From Pseudoips prasinana (lineage: Eukaryota > Arthropoda > Insecta > Lepidoptera > Nolidae): a stretch of 64,000 nt of DNA. The notes under the pieces were generated by a model. That model saw only the letters and a program-made list of their open reading frames with translations. It searched no databases and was not told where the DNA came from. The DNA lies in contig OX621236.1 in NCBI GenBank assembly GCA_951640165.1, positions 28,202,948 through 28,266,947 on the forward strand, given 5' to 3'. Shown here in pieces: positions 12,009 to 20,803 of this stretch (within the stretch, counting starts at the first letter, position 1; each line of letters starts with the position of its first letter). Made by a program: the position numbers and the translations under genes.

Positions 12009-12254
12009 ATAAATAGTGTTGTTACTGTTTTATTAATGAAAATACAGCATTCTTATCAGTAGTAAAATTTGTTTCGGCTCATATATTTCGCTAAATTAAA
12101 TGTCAATAAATGTGATTTGGCCCAGTAGTTATCAGGTAATTCTACTGAGCCTTACTGTCCCCATAAAAAAGAGAACCCCAAAAATATGAGCTCTTTCTTC
12201 GGCGGCGTTAGTCTCCTACCAGAGGTTGAGTTGACTTTTGGGTTTGTAGCTTAT

Positions 12255-12293
12255 AATATTAAGTTATATATAATATATATATAACTTAATATT
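12255..12293. repeat. AT-rich palindrome
   Basis: AATATTAAGTTATATATA is followed directly by its near-perfect reverse complement. It may be a small hairpin element or simple-sequence DNA. Confidence 0.6.
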
Positions 12294-12359
12294 TTAATCG
12301 CATGGTTATCGGGCGTGTTGGACAGTTCAGTGAGAAAACTGATATTAAAAATAGTTTAA

Positions 12360-12866
12360 AGTAATGTACAGTAGACAAGTTTGCACTGTTATTAACCAGA
12401 AGTCCTGGGCTGTTTGATAGTTGCAGTACGACAGGAACAACTGAGTCTTCCACCCAATCCAATAGTGATACTTCGGCATCCTCGACATCAGTCACATCAC
12501 TAACAGCAGTTGCAGCCGAGACTCTGGACCTGTCCAGTCCGTAATTTTAAACACTGATTTTTTAAGCAATACAAGTCCAAATACAATATCCAAACATGGG
12601 CTGCTAATTAAATCTTGTCAACAAGAACTAGGAGTTGAAGAATGTATATTAAAATCAAATTACCCGTCCAAATCATCTTCATTGGAGAGTTCATGGGAGG
12701 TCGCCTCTGAAGATGTCGGTAGGTACTTGCAGTACGGCGACGTCGCTCCTGCACGGCCTGAAACATTCAGCCTCGTGTTCGCCGAATATCATGGACAGAT
12801 TTTCCTCAACGTTATCCATCTAAACAAAATGGACAATTTTTTAGACCAAACTATTATCGTACCATA
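12360..12866 (+). pseudogene. Unrecognised Ser/Thr-rich coding-like stretch with a frameshift
   Basis: Two open segments in different frames read as plausible protein. The first (to the stop at 12542-12544) is Ser/Thr-rich (STQSNSDTSASSTSVTSLT). The second (about 12539-12866) continues with NTDFLSNTSPNT and later WEVASEDVGRYLQYGDVAP, ending at a TAA. One small frameshift near 12540 would join them. Composition is more codon-like than surrounding DNA. I do not recognise the protein; it could be a decayed host exon, a transposon-captured piece or chance. Confidence 0.3.
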
Positions 12867-12945
12867 ATTACGAGGTTCTTAAAAAAATACATATTTTCGG
12901 TCACAAGAACCTACAATCTTTTTGTTTAAAAGTAGATAAGTACTA

Positions 12946-14251
12946 CTCTGTCAAGAAAGTACCGGGAAAAGATCAATAATATACAAAATGTTTGTTATTC
13001 ATCCAAATCTATTTTATCACCTTCAAAGTATGCTCCTTCAGAAACGATGCACTTACGCCAACGAATAATCCAGTCATCAAAACATTTTTTAAACGCTGCT
13101 TTCGGAATTGAGTGCAGTTCTCGCCGCGAATTCTCCTTCATGTCTTCTACTGATTGAAAACGGGTACCACGAAGTGGTAATTTGAGTTTAGGAAAAAGAA
13201 AGAAGTCAGCTGGAGCCATATCTGGTGAATATGGTGGTTGCTGGATGGTATTTGTTGAGTGTTTGGTCAAAAATTAGTTCACAATGATGGCCTTGTGCGA
13301 AGGCGCATTATCGTGGTTCAAAATCCAAGAATTTTCTTTTTACAAATCTGCCCTGTTTCCTCGAATTTGCTCTTAAACGCCGCATAACGCTCAAATAATA
13401 TTATTTATTTACCGTTCGACCTTCCGGTAAGAATTCAGAGTGCACATCACCGTAATAGTCAAAGAAAACAGTCAACATGACTTTGACTTTTGATCGACTT
13501 TGGCGTGGTTTTTTCGGTTTCGGTTCAGTTGGAAGGCGCCACTCCGAAGCTTGTTGACTAGTTTGCATGTCAAACTCGTAAACCTACGTCTCGTCAACAG
13601 TAACAATGCGTTTCATGAATGTTGGGCCGGAATTGACTCGTTCTACCATGTCCTCAGCGACTTTCATACGATTGAGTTTTTGTAGAAAATTCAGATCTTT
13701 TGGGACTAACCGAGCGGCAACATGTTTCATACCCAAATGATTAGTTAAAATGGTACGAATCGACTCGTAAGATACAGAAAGTTCGGCGGCTATCTCTCTC
13801 AGAGTTGAATGAGGATTTTCAGTCACTATTTCCTTCACTTTTGCGATGTTAACTTCAGTTGCAGACGTTGATGGCCTACCAGAGCGAGGCAAATCTTTCA
13901 TCACATCTCGACCGCTTTTGAACGCTTTGAACCACTCATAAGCGCGAGTTTTTGATAAAGTTGATTCACCGTAAGCCTTCTGTAACATTTTCATTGACTC
14001 CGAACACGAAATTCCATTAGCGATGCAAAATTTAAGACAAACTCTCTGTTCGATATTTTTGTCCATTATGAAATTCGCAATACACACTATGATATTACTA
14101 AAACCAGCACTGTATTTAATATAAATAACAAATGCAACTCAAACTCCGCGCCAAAATGGAAAACAGTTGTGCCAATCTAACAACAACAAAAAAAAATTTA
14201 ATTTGGAACCATAAACAAATCATCCATTCCCGATACTTTTTTGACTGAATG
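12946..14251 (-). mobile_element. mariner-type transposon, about 1.3 kb, TA-flanked
   Basis: Terminal inverted repeats are visible: CTGTCAAGAAAGTACCGGG at the left, and CAGTCAAAAAAGTATCGGG as the reverse complement of the right end. TA lies outside each end (12944-12945 and 14252-14253). Length and internal gene fit a full-length mariner. Confidence 0.85.
12998..14066 (-). pseudogene. mariner transposase, inactivated
   Basis: Mariner transposase cuts and pastes its element at TA sites. The gene starts at the Met of MDKNIEQRVCLKF (14066). It has two helix-turn-helix regions (LSKTRAYEWFKAFKSGR; STLREIAAELSVSYESIRTI) and the first catalytic Asp in TVDET. Directly after this a TAG replaces the usual Trp. 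Further stops or shifts occur near 13405, 13300 and 13275. The HDNAPSHK and YSPDMAPADFFLFPKLK blocks carry the other two catalytic Asp residues (DD34D type). It is clearly dead: every key motif remains, but the frame is broken at least three times. Confidence 0.9.
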
Positions 14252-14734
14252 TATATGTGCAAAATACTTATATTAGAATCTGAACAGGAGTATCACAATA
14301 AGAAGCTTTCATATATTATGTAGTCTATCTCGTTTACGCATGTAACATGTTGCAATGAAATTTATTTTTATTTTATTAACGTTTGGCTAAAAAAGTAATT
14401 TAAACAATGTAAACAAAGAATGTTAATCCTAGTGACGAAACTACTCCAATTCAAACACATTATTATTAAAACAACACTACAAATAAAATAACCGTCTAAG
14501 GACAAATAGTGTTCGTTTTACAATCTTCGAAAATTGAGACAAAAATGCTCGAAGGTCCTAATTAATAAACCTATTACGATTCTTTTAATAATAGGTACGA
14601 CGAAAAATAACGATAATACTACTGAAGATGGCTCATAAGGTCAAAAAAACAGGGCCGCAAAACTGAATTTAAAAAAATACTTGTTATGTCTATTACTATT
14701 ATGAATGTCAAGTGTCATCAAATAAAAACATTTA

Positions 14735-15665
14735 TAGTGCTACAAACTTATCTGGCCCGGTGGCCAAAAATAGCACTAACGACGCCAGTTTGAAATGTCA
14801 ATCGACTGTTATTCCCTGACATTTCTGCCATTGATTGTTTGTAGCGTATCGTATTTATGCTGAAGGAAATGCCGAAAGCTTTAAAAAGTGATGCGAGGAA
14901 CCTTATATTAAAAGTATTGAATTATTTTTGTATTATGAATGAAGAAAAACACCTTCAGGCACCAATTATACCCTTCAATAAGTTGTATGAACGCGTAGCT
15001 GCTGCTACAGGTTAGTGTTGTCAGCTTCTGAAAAAATACGAAACACCCCTTCGCAATTTAAATTTAAATACATATTTTAAAATATTCATTATTTATTAAA
15101 TTTTTGCTATTTCCATTATAGGTGTCGGGAAGTGATTTGTAAGAAAACTTGTGAAAGAAAAAGAGCAAGCAGATGCAAAAATTTATAGCAGATCAGAATA
15201 TTGGTAGATCGTATTCTGAAATGTCTACATTGATTTGATAAAATAACAGTCAATGAATGGCAAAAGCATTGCAATCATGTAAAAAATATTGAAAATGAGT
15301 ATCGAAAAGGGATGGATACTTAGAAGAGCATTTCATCAATCAATTAGGTAGTGATAATGAAAGTGAAAGCAGTGATAATGATGATGATGAAATGACTCCT
15401 GCAGTAAACAATTTCGGTGACATAATAATACCTGGAGTATCCCCGTTAGAGGACACTCAGCATACATTTTATGTAAATGATCATAATTATTGTATAAAAA
15501 TATAAAGATTTGTAATGACAGTATTTGTTTGCTTTTTAGTGAAGTAATATTTACGTTACAATGTGCATATTATGTTTACCCACTTTATTGCAAAAAATAG
15601 TTACTAGCAACACTAAATGCGATAACAGCGACGCTGCCAGCGGGCCAGATAAGTTTGTGCCACTG
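14735..15665 (+). mobile_element. Internally deleted Tc1/mariner-like DNA transposon, TA-flanked
   Basis: Terminal repeats match: TAGTGCTACAAACTTATCTG at the left and CAGTGGCACAAACTTATCTG as the reverse complement of the right end. Each is flanked by TA (14733-14734, 15666-15667). Only the two ends of the transposase gene survive, so the catalytic middle has been lost. The family appears to be a spliced transposase group common in insects; assignment to the IS630/Tc1/mariner superfamily rests on the TA duplication and remembered family features. Confidence 0.75.
14857..15505 (+). pseudogene. Transposase remnant: first exon and C-terminus only
   Basis: The first exon (14857-15010) encodes a Met-started N-terminus, MPKALKSDARNLILKVLNYF, ending before a GT donor (GCTACAG/GTTAGT). 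It is rejoined after an AG at about 15121 with a premature stop. The C-terminal part (about 15240-15505) reads EWQKHCNHVKNIENEY, then EEHFINQLGSDNESESSDND with one frameshift, and ends in an acidic tail. No DDE core lies between, which agrees with an internal deletion. Confidence 0.65.
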
Positions 15666-15667
15666 TA

Positions 15668-16073
15668 TAGGGGGTTTTGGCGCCAACGCGGAAAAGGACG
15701 CATCGAGGCTATGTTTTATTTTCAAAAACTGGTGTAAATTCGAGTTTTTATGTGTAAATACGGTGGATTTTTAGACATAACATCTTCGACAACGTACACA
15801 AGTGGAGGAAAGTGCGATATATCCGTGAATTGTGATTTTCCGTGTTGAAACCAAAACTCCATAGAAGCCTCTAGTAAAGTTTCCACTGCTTTACTGAGGT
15901 GGGACTATGACTTGACTGTGACGGACGTGTCGGACATGACTGTGACGGACGTGACGGACATGACTGACTGACTTTAAAATATAAAATTAGAAATAATACA
16001 ACTGAAGACGAGGCGGTATGGTCACAGACCTTAGCCTGCCCAAAGAGGGCAAAAAAAAAAAAAAAAAAAAAAA
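15668..16073 (+). mobile_element. Poly(A)-ended retrosequence, unclassified
   Basis: About 400 bases without a long ORF end in a run of more than 20 A residues at 16051-16073, as left by reverse transcription. Two tandem 24-base units (TGACTGTGACGGACGTG core) sit at 15913-15960. It could be a truncated LINE, a SINE or a processed transcript. Confidence 0.45.
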
Positions 16074-16182
16074 CATTTATAGGTTATGTTTGTTTGTGTT
16101 GAGTAGAATATAAACAAGTCAATTCTCTTTCACTTATTTGTATAAATAATTCAAATCGTAATAGTAAATTATTTTTATAATA

Positions 16183-19100
16183 ATGTCTGTAACACTTCAC
16201 ACTGACGTGGGAGACATGAAGATCGAGTTGTTCTGTGAACAGTGTCCTAAAGCTTGTGAGAATTTTCTAGCGCTATGTGGTAGTGATTATTACAACGGTT
16301 GTTTATTCCACAGAAACATTAAGGTATGGTTGTAGCTCTCATTCAGAAATCGATATTTTATCTGTTGATCTGATTCATGTTCATACTTTTGATTTGCAAA
16401 ACATATGATCATACTGCTACATACTTGACTAAGTTTTTTCATGCTTAGCTATATGTATTTGAATTTCAGGGATTCATAGTACAAACTGGTGACCCTACAG
16501 GAACAGGCAAAGGTGGATCATCAATTTGGGGAAGGAAGTTTGAAGATGAATTTAAAGAAGAGCTAAAGGTAATCATTAATAACTTATAAATTAACCTTAA
16601 TATTAATAACTTAACTTTAAAATCACATTAGTACATAATGATATGAAAAAATATACAAAAATTAATCCAAGGTATCAGCTTACTCCATACCAAATTTTAT
16701 TAAAATCACTCTCGCCGTTTTGATGTGAAGAAGTAACAAACATACACACTCACAAACTTTCGCCTTTATAATATTAGTGTCATTACATGGCAGTTTGAAC
16801 CAGCAATCTGTACTTGATGCTTTGATTATGTACTTAATACCTAGTAAAAGTTAAGTTTTTAACTTATTATAAATAGAACAGCATGTTTTGTCTATGCTGC
16901 ACTTATTATAATATAATTACTAATAAATATAATAAGAATAGATTTTGTGATCAGATTAGCGTGTCATTTAAATGATGTCTTTATAAAAAGAAATAATTAT
17001 ATAGATTAAATATTATTATACTTATGGAAACAAAGATACATCTAGGTTACTTTAATTTCTAATTTCAATTATTTGTAGTTGTATTGCAAATGAAAAAGTT
17101 TTTGACTAACCATTGATATAGTTTTTATTATGGAACTAACTACAGCAGGGCCTCGATGATCCGAACACCGAAAATTTATACCCTGTTCGGATGCACGAAG
17201 CATTCGGATTATAGTATGTTAAAATTTTGAAAAGGATTTATCGAAATAAAACAAAAATATTTTACATTATAATGTGTTTATTGAAGTATGTATGTTAGAT
17301 AGGAATGGTATGTTGTATAAGATTCTATAACAAACTTCCCAGTGATATTAGAGAATTATCTACGAATAAGTTTAAAAGAATTATTAAAGCCAAATTGTGT
17401 AGCAGGGCATATTACATTTCTGAATATTTAAGTGATAAAAGTGCTTGGGATTGAATTGTTCTGAGTCAACACACATGATTGTTATTAATCTTAAGTATAT
17501 TTTATTAAAAAAAAGGATTCCTACTGAGTTTTCTGGCAGTGTTTCTCAGTAGCTGCCTCGTCATGCACTTGCACTGCATGGTAGGGTAAAAAAATATGAC
17601 AATTCCACATAAATGTAAAAATTTTACGGAATAAATGATTTTGACTTTGATACAATGCTTATTAATCACACTTTTTTAAAGAATTCCAATATAGTGCTCT
17701 GACGAGTAGTATTTAGTGAAATAGAAAATGCTTTATCCCTTAATTTACGTAACAGCATTTTTTCCGGAATAGAAATGACGACTTCATTTGCCGATTCCAA
17801 ACAAGTATTTAAGCAAGACACAGCTTGAGTATGTGGGATCTGTGAGAAATGGCTGTTGCGCAGGGGTAAGGGGGGTCGTTCGGATTATAGAGGCGTTCGG
17901 ACGAGCTGGGGTATGGATTATCAAGGCCGTGCTGTACTTAGGTATTTGATATGGTATATTATTTTTCTTAATTAAGACAATCCATTTTATTTTTCATTTG
18001 CAGCACAATACACGTGGTACACTGAGCATGGCAAATAATGGGCCAAATACAAATGGCAGTCAATTTTTCTTCTCTTATGGAGAACAACCTCACTTGGACC
18101 TGAAGTACACAATATTCGGCAGGTATATAACAAAAAGTACAATAGCATTTTTCCCTTATGTTAGGGTATGGTTTACATTGTGGGACTCTATTATAATGCA
18201 CATGTATTACAGCAGCTAAGACAGTAGCCTCGCCGCTTCATGTTCCAGGTTTGATTCCCGCGCATGAGAACTATTGCTCTGACTCATAAATAGTTGTTCT
18301 GAGACTGGATGTACTTCGTGTTCGTCAATTACATGTTTGAAAAGTACCCAGCAACACAGGGATTACATACCATAGTGCAGGCTTGGCTTTAAAAAACAAT
18401 TGACATGGTATTATTTTAGACTATGGTACATGTTTGGTACAGAAAAATTTACTTAACTGTCTTGTCTAGGGGTATCATATTCAACTATAGGTAATGGGCT
18501 CAAATCCCAGGTTGTGCTAAAATAATAATAATAATATCTAGGGACAATGTCACACAGATCATCCTAGCCCCAAACTAAGCAAAGCTTGTACTATGGGTAC
18601 CAGGCGACGATATACATACTTATATAGATAGATAAATACTTATATACATAGAAAACATCCATGACTCAGAAACAAATATTCGTGCTCATCACACAAATAT
18701 TTGCACTTACCGGGATTCGAACCCAGGACCACCAGCTTCGTAGGCAGGAGCACTACCAACTAGGCTATGGTGACCGGCTAAAAAGTGTTATAGTAAATTT
18801 TCTGCTTAAATAAAAATCTCCCAGTAGAAGCCTGGAGTGTGGAAGTTGGTGTAGTTATATGCCCATGTCTCAAAGAGCTTTTAAAAAGCTGTTTGTCCAA
18901 AACCTTATCACTCTCCAGTCATCTCCCATAGCTCTCCCATCAAATTACAAGAGTTAGGGAGTAAAAAGATCATATTGGTGCATACATTACTGCATTATTA
19001 AATACCCTACATATTTGGCTAGTCCTATTAAGATTGGCAACCATAGTTGAAATACGGCCAGTAACACATACTTCTACCCAAAAATTATGTCCCTACTGCA

Positions 19101-19668
19101 CATATCCCTATGCACAATAAATATTCTACATTAAGTGCACTGGACAAGACAGAATATCATCACCCCATCTTATCCCATGGGGTGCTTAGAAGTTGACACG
19201 AGGGAATATTTACCAGAGGATGAGCAGCAGCATCTCTCTGAGTACTTTGACCATCATACTGCCATTGCCAACCCGTCTGCCAAGTGTTGTAATTATGGCA
19301 TATCTTCCAAGATGATTCTTGGGGGAGGCTTTTGTCGAGCAGTCAACTATTTACTGCTGTTATGATGAAGTATACTGCAGTTAACCACTTACATGTTTCA
19401 ATGTCAACCCAAACACCAGGCATTGTATTTATTTTGCCAGCAGATCTGGCTGTAGAATGGAACTTAATGTGGAACAAGTATTACATTATTGAGTGTTTAG
19501 ATTTCATTAAAGACTAAATTATTGTTTTTGTTTGATTACAGAATTATTGACGGTTTTGAAGCACTTGATGATTTGGAAAAAATGCCAGTAAATCCCAAAA
19601 CATTCAAACCTCTGACAGAAGCTAGAATAACATCAGTTACCATACATGCAAATCCAATGGCTGGTTAG
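16183..19668 (+). CDS. Ppil3: Peptidyl-prolyl cis-trans isomerase-like 3 (cyclophilin)
   Basis: PPIL3 is a small nuclear cyclophilin associated with the spliceosome. Exons are 16183-16323, 16470-16568, 18004-18122 and 19542-19668. All junctions are GT/AG, and they join to 161 residues, the same length as human PPIL3. The protein is a single cyclophilin domain from [15 protein letters not shown] to the stop. The active-site Arg is R44 (FHRNI), followed by F49 and Q52 (GFIVQTGD), then [14 protein letters not shown]. At the position of cyclophilin A Trp121 it has His110 (QPHLDLKY), as PPIL3 proteins do, which predicts weak cyclosporin binding. Introns 2 and 3 are swollen by transposons (17143-17934 and 18205-19375). 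The gene looks intact. Confidence 0.95.
16670..16785 (+). repeat. Dispersed repeat fragment in a PPIL3 intron
   Basis: It shares ATTTTATTAAAATC, GAAGAAGTAACAAACATACA and TATAATATTAGTGT with the longer copy near 25795-26195. Confidence 0.6.
17313..17651 (+). mobile_element. 5'-truncated LINE copy nested in the pogo-like element
   Basis: This is a second copy of the LINE at 247-2909. It starts at the codons for FYNKLPSDI, runs through the stop and the same 3'UTR (CTGGCAGTGTTTCTCAGTAG), and ends in a short TTTGACTTTGA tail. Confidence 0.9.
17666..17834 (-). pseudogene. pogo-like transposase C-terminus with a PIP box
   Basis: The minus strand encodes about 55 residues ending at the stop 17666-17668. 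It reads [20 protein letters not shown] and later [12 protein letters not shown], ending [20 protein letters not shown] fits the PCNA-interaction (PIP-box) pattern Q-x-x-I/L/M-x-x-F/Y-F/Y. Pogo transposase is known to carry a C-terminal PCNA-binding motif. The HTH and DDE parts are gone, so this copy is inert. Confidence 0.65.
18205..18340 (+). mobile_element. Degraded tRNA-derived SINE fragment
   Basis: A pol III B-box-like block (GGTTTGATTCCC) near 18249 is followed by a SINE-like body. No clear A box or tail is visible. Confidence 0.35.
18466..19100 (+). mobile_element. tRNA-derived SINE split by another SINE
   Basis: The tRNA-like head is at about 18466-18520 (B box GGCTCAAATCCC). The body resumes at about 18782 with CCTGGAGTGTGGAAGTTGG and CATGTCTCAAAGAGC. 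These correspond to the AGTCTGGAAGTTGCC and CGTGCCTCGGAGAGC parts of the better copy at 19980-20317. The interruption is the minus-strand SINE at 18520-18778, flanked by a GCTAAAA duplication. Confidence 0.65.
18520..18778 (-). mobile_element. tRNA-derived SINE family B, copy 1
   Basis: Read on the minus strand, a tRNA-like head has an A box (TAGCCTAGTTGGTAG) and a B box (GGTTCGAATCC) near 18715-18775. A body with CAAACTAAGCAAAGC on the plus strand follows, then a (TAA)n tail at 18524-18540. A near-identical copy is at 56699-56955. Confidence 0.85.
19135..19375 (+). mobile_element. LINE 3'-end fragment
   Basis: This shares a long block with 31125-31370: CATCACCCCATCTTATCCCA, GAGCAGCAGCATCTCTCTGA, TTGCCAACCCGTCTGCCAAG. 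It ends in a GTCAACTATTTACTGCTGTT region. It is probably a LINE 3' end, class uncertain. Confidence 0.55.
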
Positions 19669-19979
19669 AATAAAGTTGTATTTAAGTTCAGTGTTTTATT
19701 ATAAGCAGTATTAACATAATAAGGAAGAGTGGGCACCTGGTACTAAATGCGATTGTGAGTTTGTTTTACCTCTTACCCCATAATTTCTCAACCAGTTATC
19801 ATTGCTTTAAGAGGTCCCTACGGCGCAATACTAACGCCTCTGCTTGCTTACCCCAAATTATCTAAAGGATATCAGGACAGACTATCTTATAGCTAGAATC
19901 AATACCAACTAGTAGTTTCAACTTTTCATATTTATGAAATTAAATATGTTTAGCGGAAGCACTGAATACTGCATAGGAA

Positions 19980-20317
19980 GCCTCGTTGGTCTAGAGCGTG
20001 TTCAACCGCAGATAATGAGGTTCTGGGTTCAAATCCCGGGTCGGGCCATAAAAGTGATTATAGAATTTTTCCGTAAAAAGAAATTTCTCAGTGTCAACCC
20101 GAAGTCTGGAAGTTGCCGGTATTACACCCCCGTGCCTCGGAGAGCACGTAAATCCGTCGGTCCTGTACCTGACCTCTTTCCGGTCGTGTCGCTAGTCGCC
20201 ATCGGATCATGAGAGTGATGGAATAGAAAGTGCCCCTGTGTTTGCACACACACTTGTGTAATATGTCCTGCGCAATTGGCCGAAATGCGGTTGGGAGAAC
20301 ATTATTATTATTGTTAT
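19980..20317 (+). mobile_element. Full-length tRNA-derived SINE
   Basis: The head has pol III boxes (A: CTCGTTGGTCTAGAG; B: GGTTCAAATCCC). A body follows with GTGCCTCGGAGAGCACG and CCGAAATGCGGTTGGGAGAA, then an ATT-repeat tail. A nine-base target duplication, G(C/T)ATAGGAA, flanks it (19971-19979, 20318-20326). Confidence 0.85.
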
Positions 20318-20803
20318 GTATAGGAAACTGAAGTAGTTTTACTTATCTGCAGCGGCAATGAGACGATGTAGGTATTCTAGTAGTAGTAGTAGGTGAATCC
20401 TAACATAATATCATTTATACATTGTGGTACATCTTGTGCAAACAATGTTTATGTTTAATTAAATTCTTTAATTTTTTATTTAATATTACGTCACGTTTAG
20501 TTATTACTAGTATTACATGCCTACCAATTGTCTGATGTAAAATGTGGATGTGAATGTTTGTGTGTATAGAATGTTAAATTAATTTATTTGTCTGTATATA
20601 TATTTCATAAGTTAAACTAGTAAAAGCAATTTCTTCTATCTTACCAGCGAGTGGGAGAGTTTAGTAACCGTCATACACTTGTTGTTGTTTTTATATATAG
20701 GTATACATATATTTATATATTTTTAAGTTTTCATATTATATATATTTATTTTTTTGACTTTATATATTTATTATTTTTTTATAGGTACATTAAGAATAAT
20801 ATC

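Larger units (their letters stand above)
17143..17934 (-). mobile_element. Deleted pogo-like DNA transposon, TA-flanked
   Basis: The left end CAGCAGGGCCTCGATGATCC matches the reverse complement of the right end, CAGCACGGCCTTGATAATCC. TA lies outside both (17141-17142, 17935-17936). Only the last part of the transposase gene remains, on the minus strand, and a LINE fragment interrupts the body. It lies in PPIL3 intron 2. Confidence 0.8.

Noticed and set aside
12286..12495. Minus-strand ORF as a piggyBac N-terminus
   Set aside because: The resemblance (HYFKLF) is weak, and the plus strand gives a more protein-like reading over the same bases.
18700..18778. Possible tRNA gene (A and B boxes present)
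   Set aside because: The cloverleaf is incomplete, the body continues as a SINE, and the same unit recurs at 56880-56955.
19934..20212. 92-residue ORF as a small gene
   Set aside because: It lies across a tRNA-derived SINE with target duplications.
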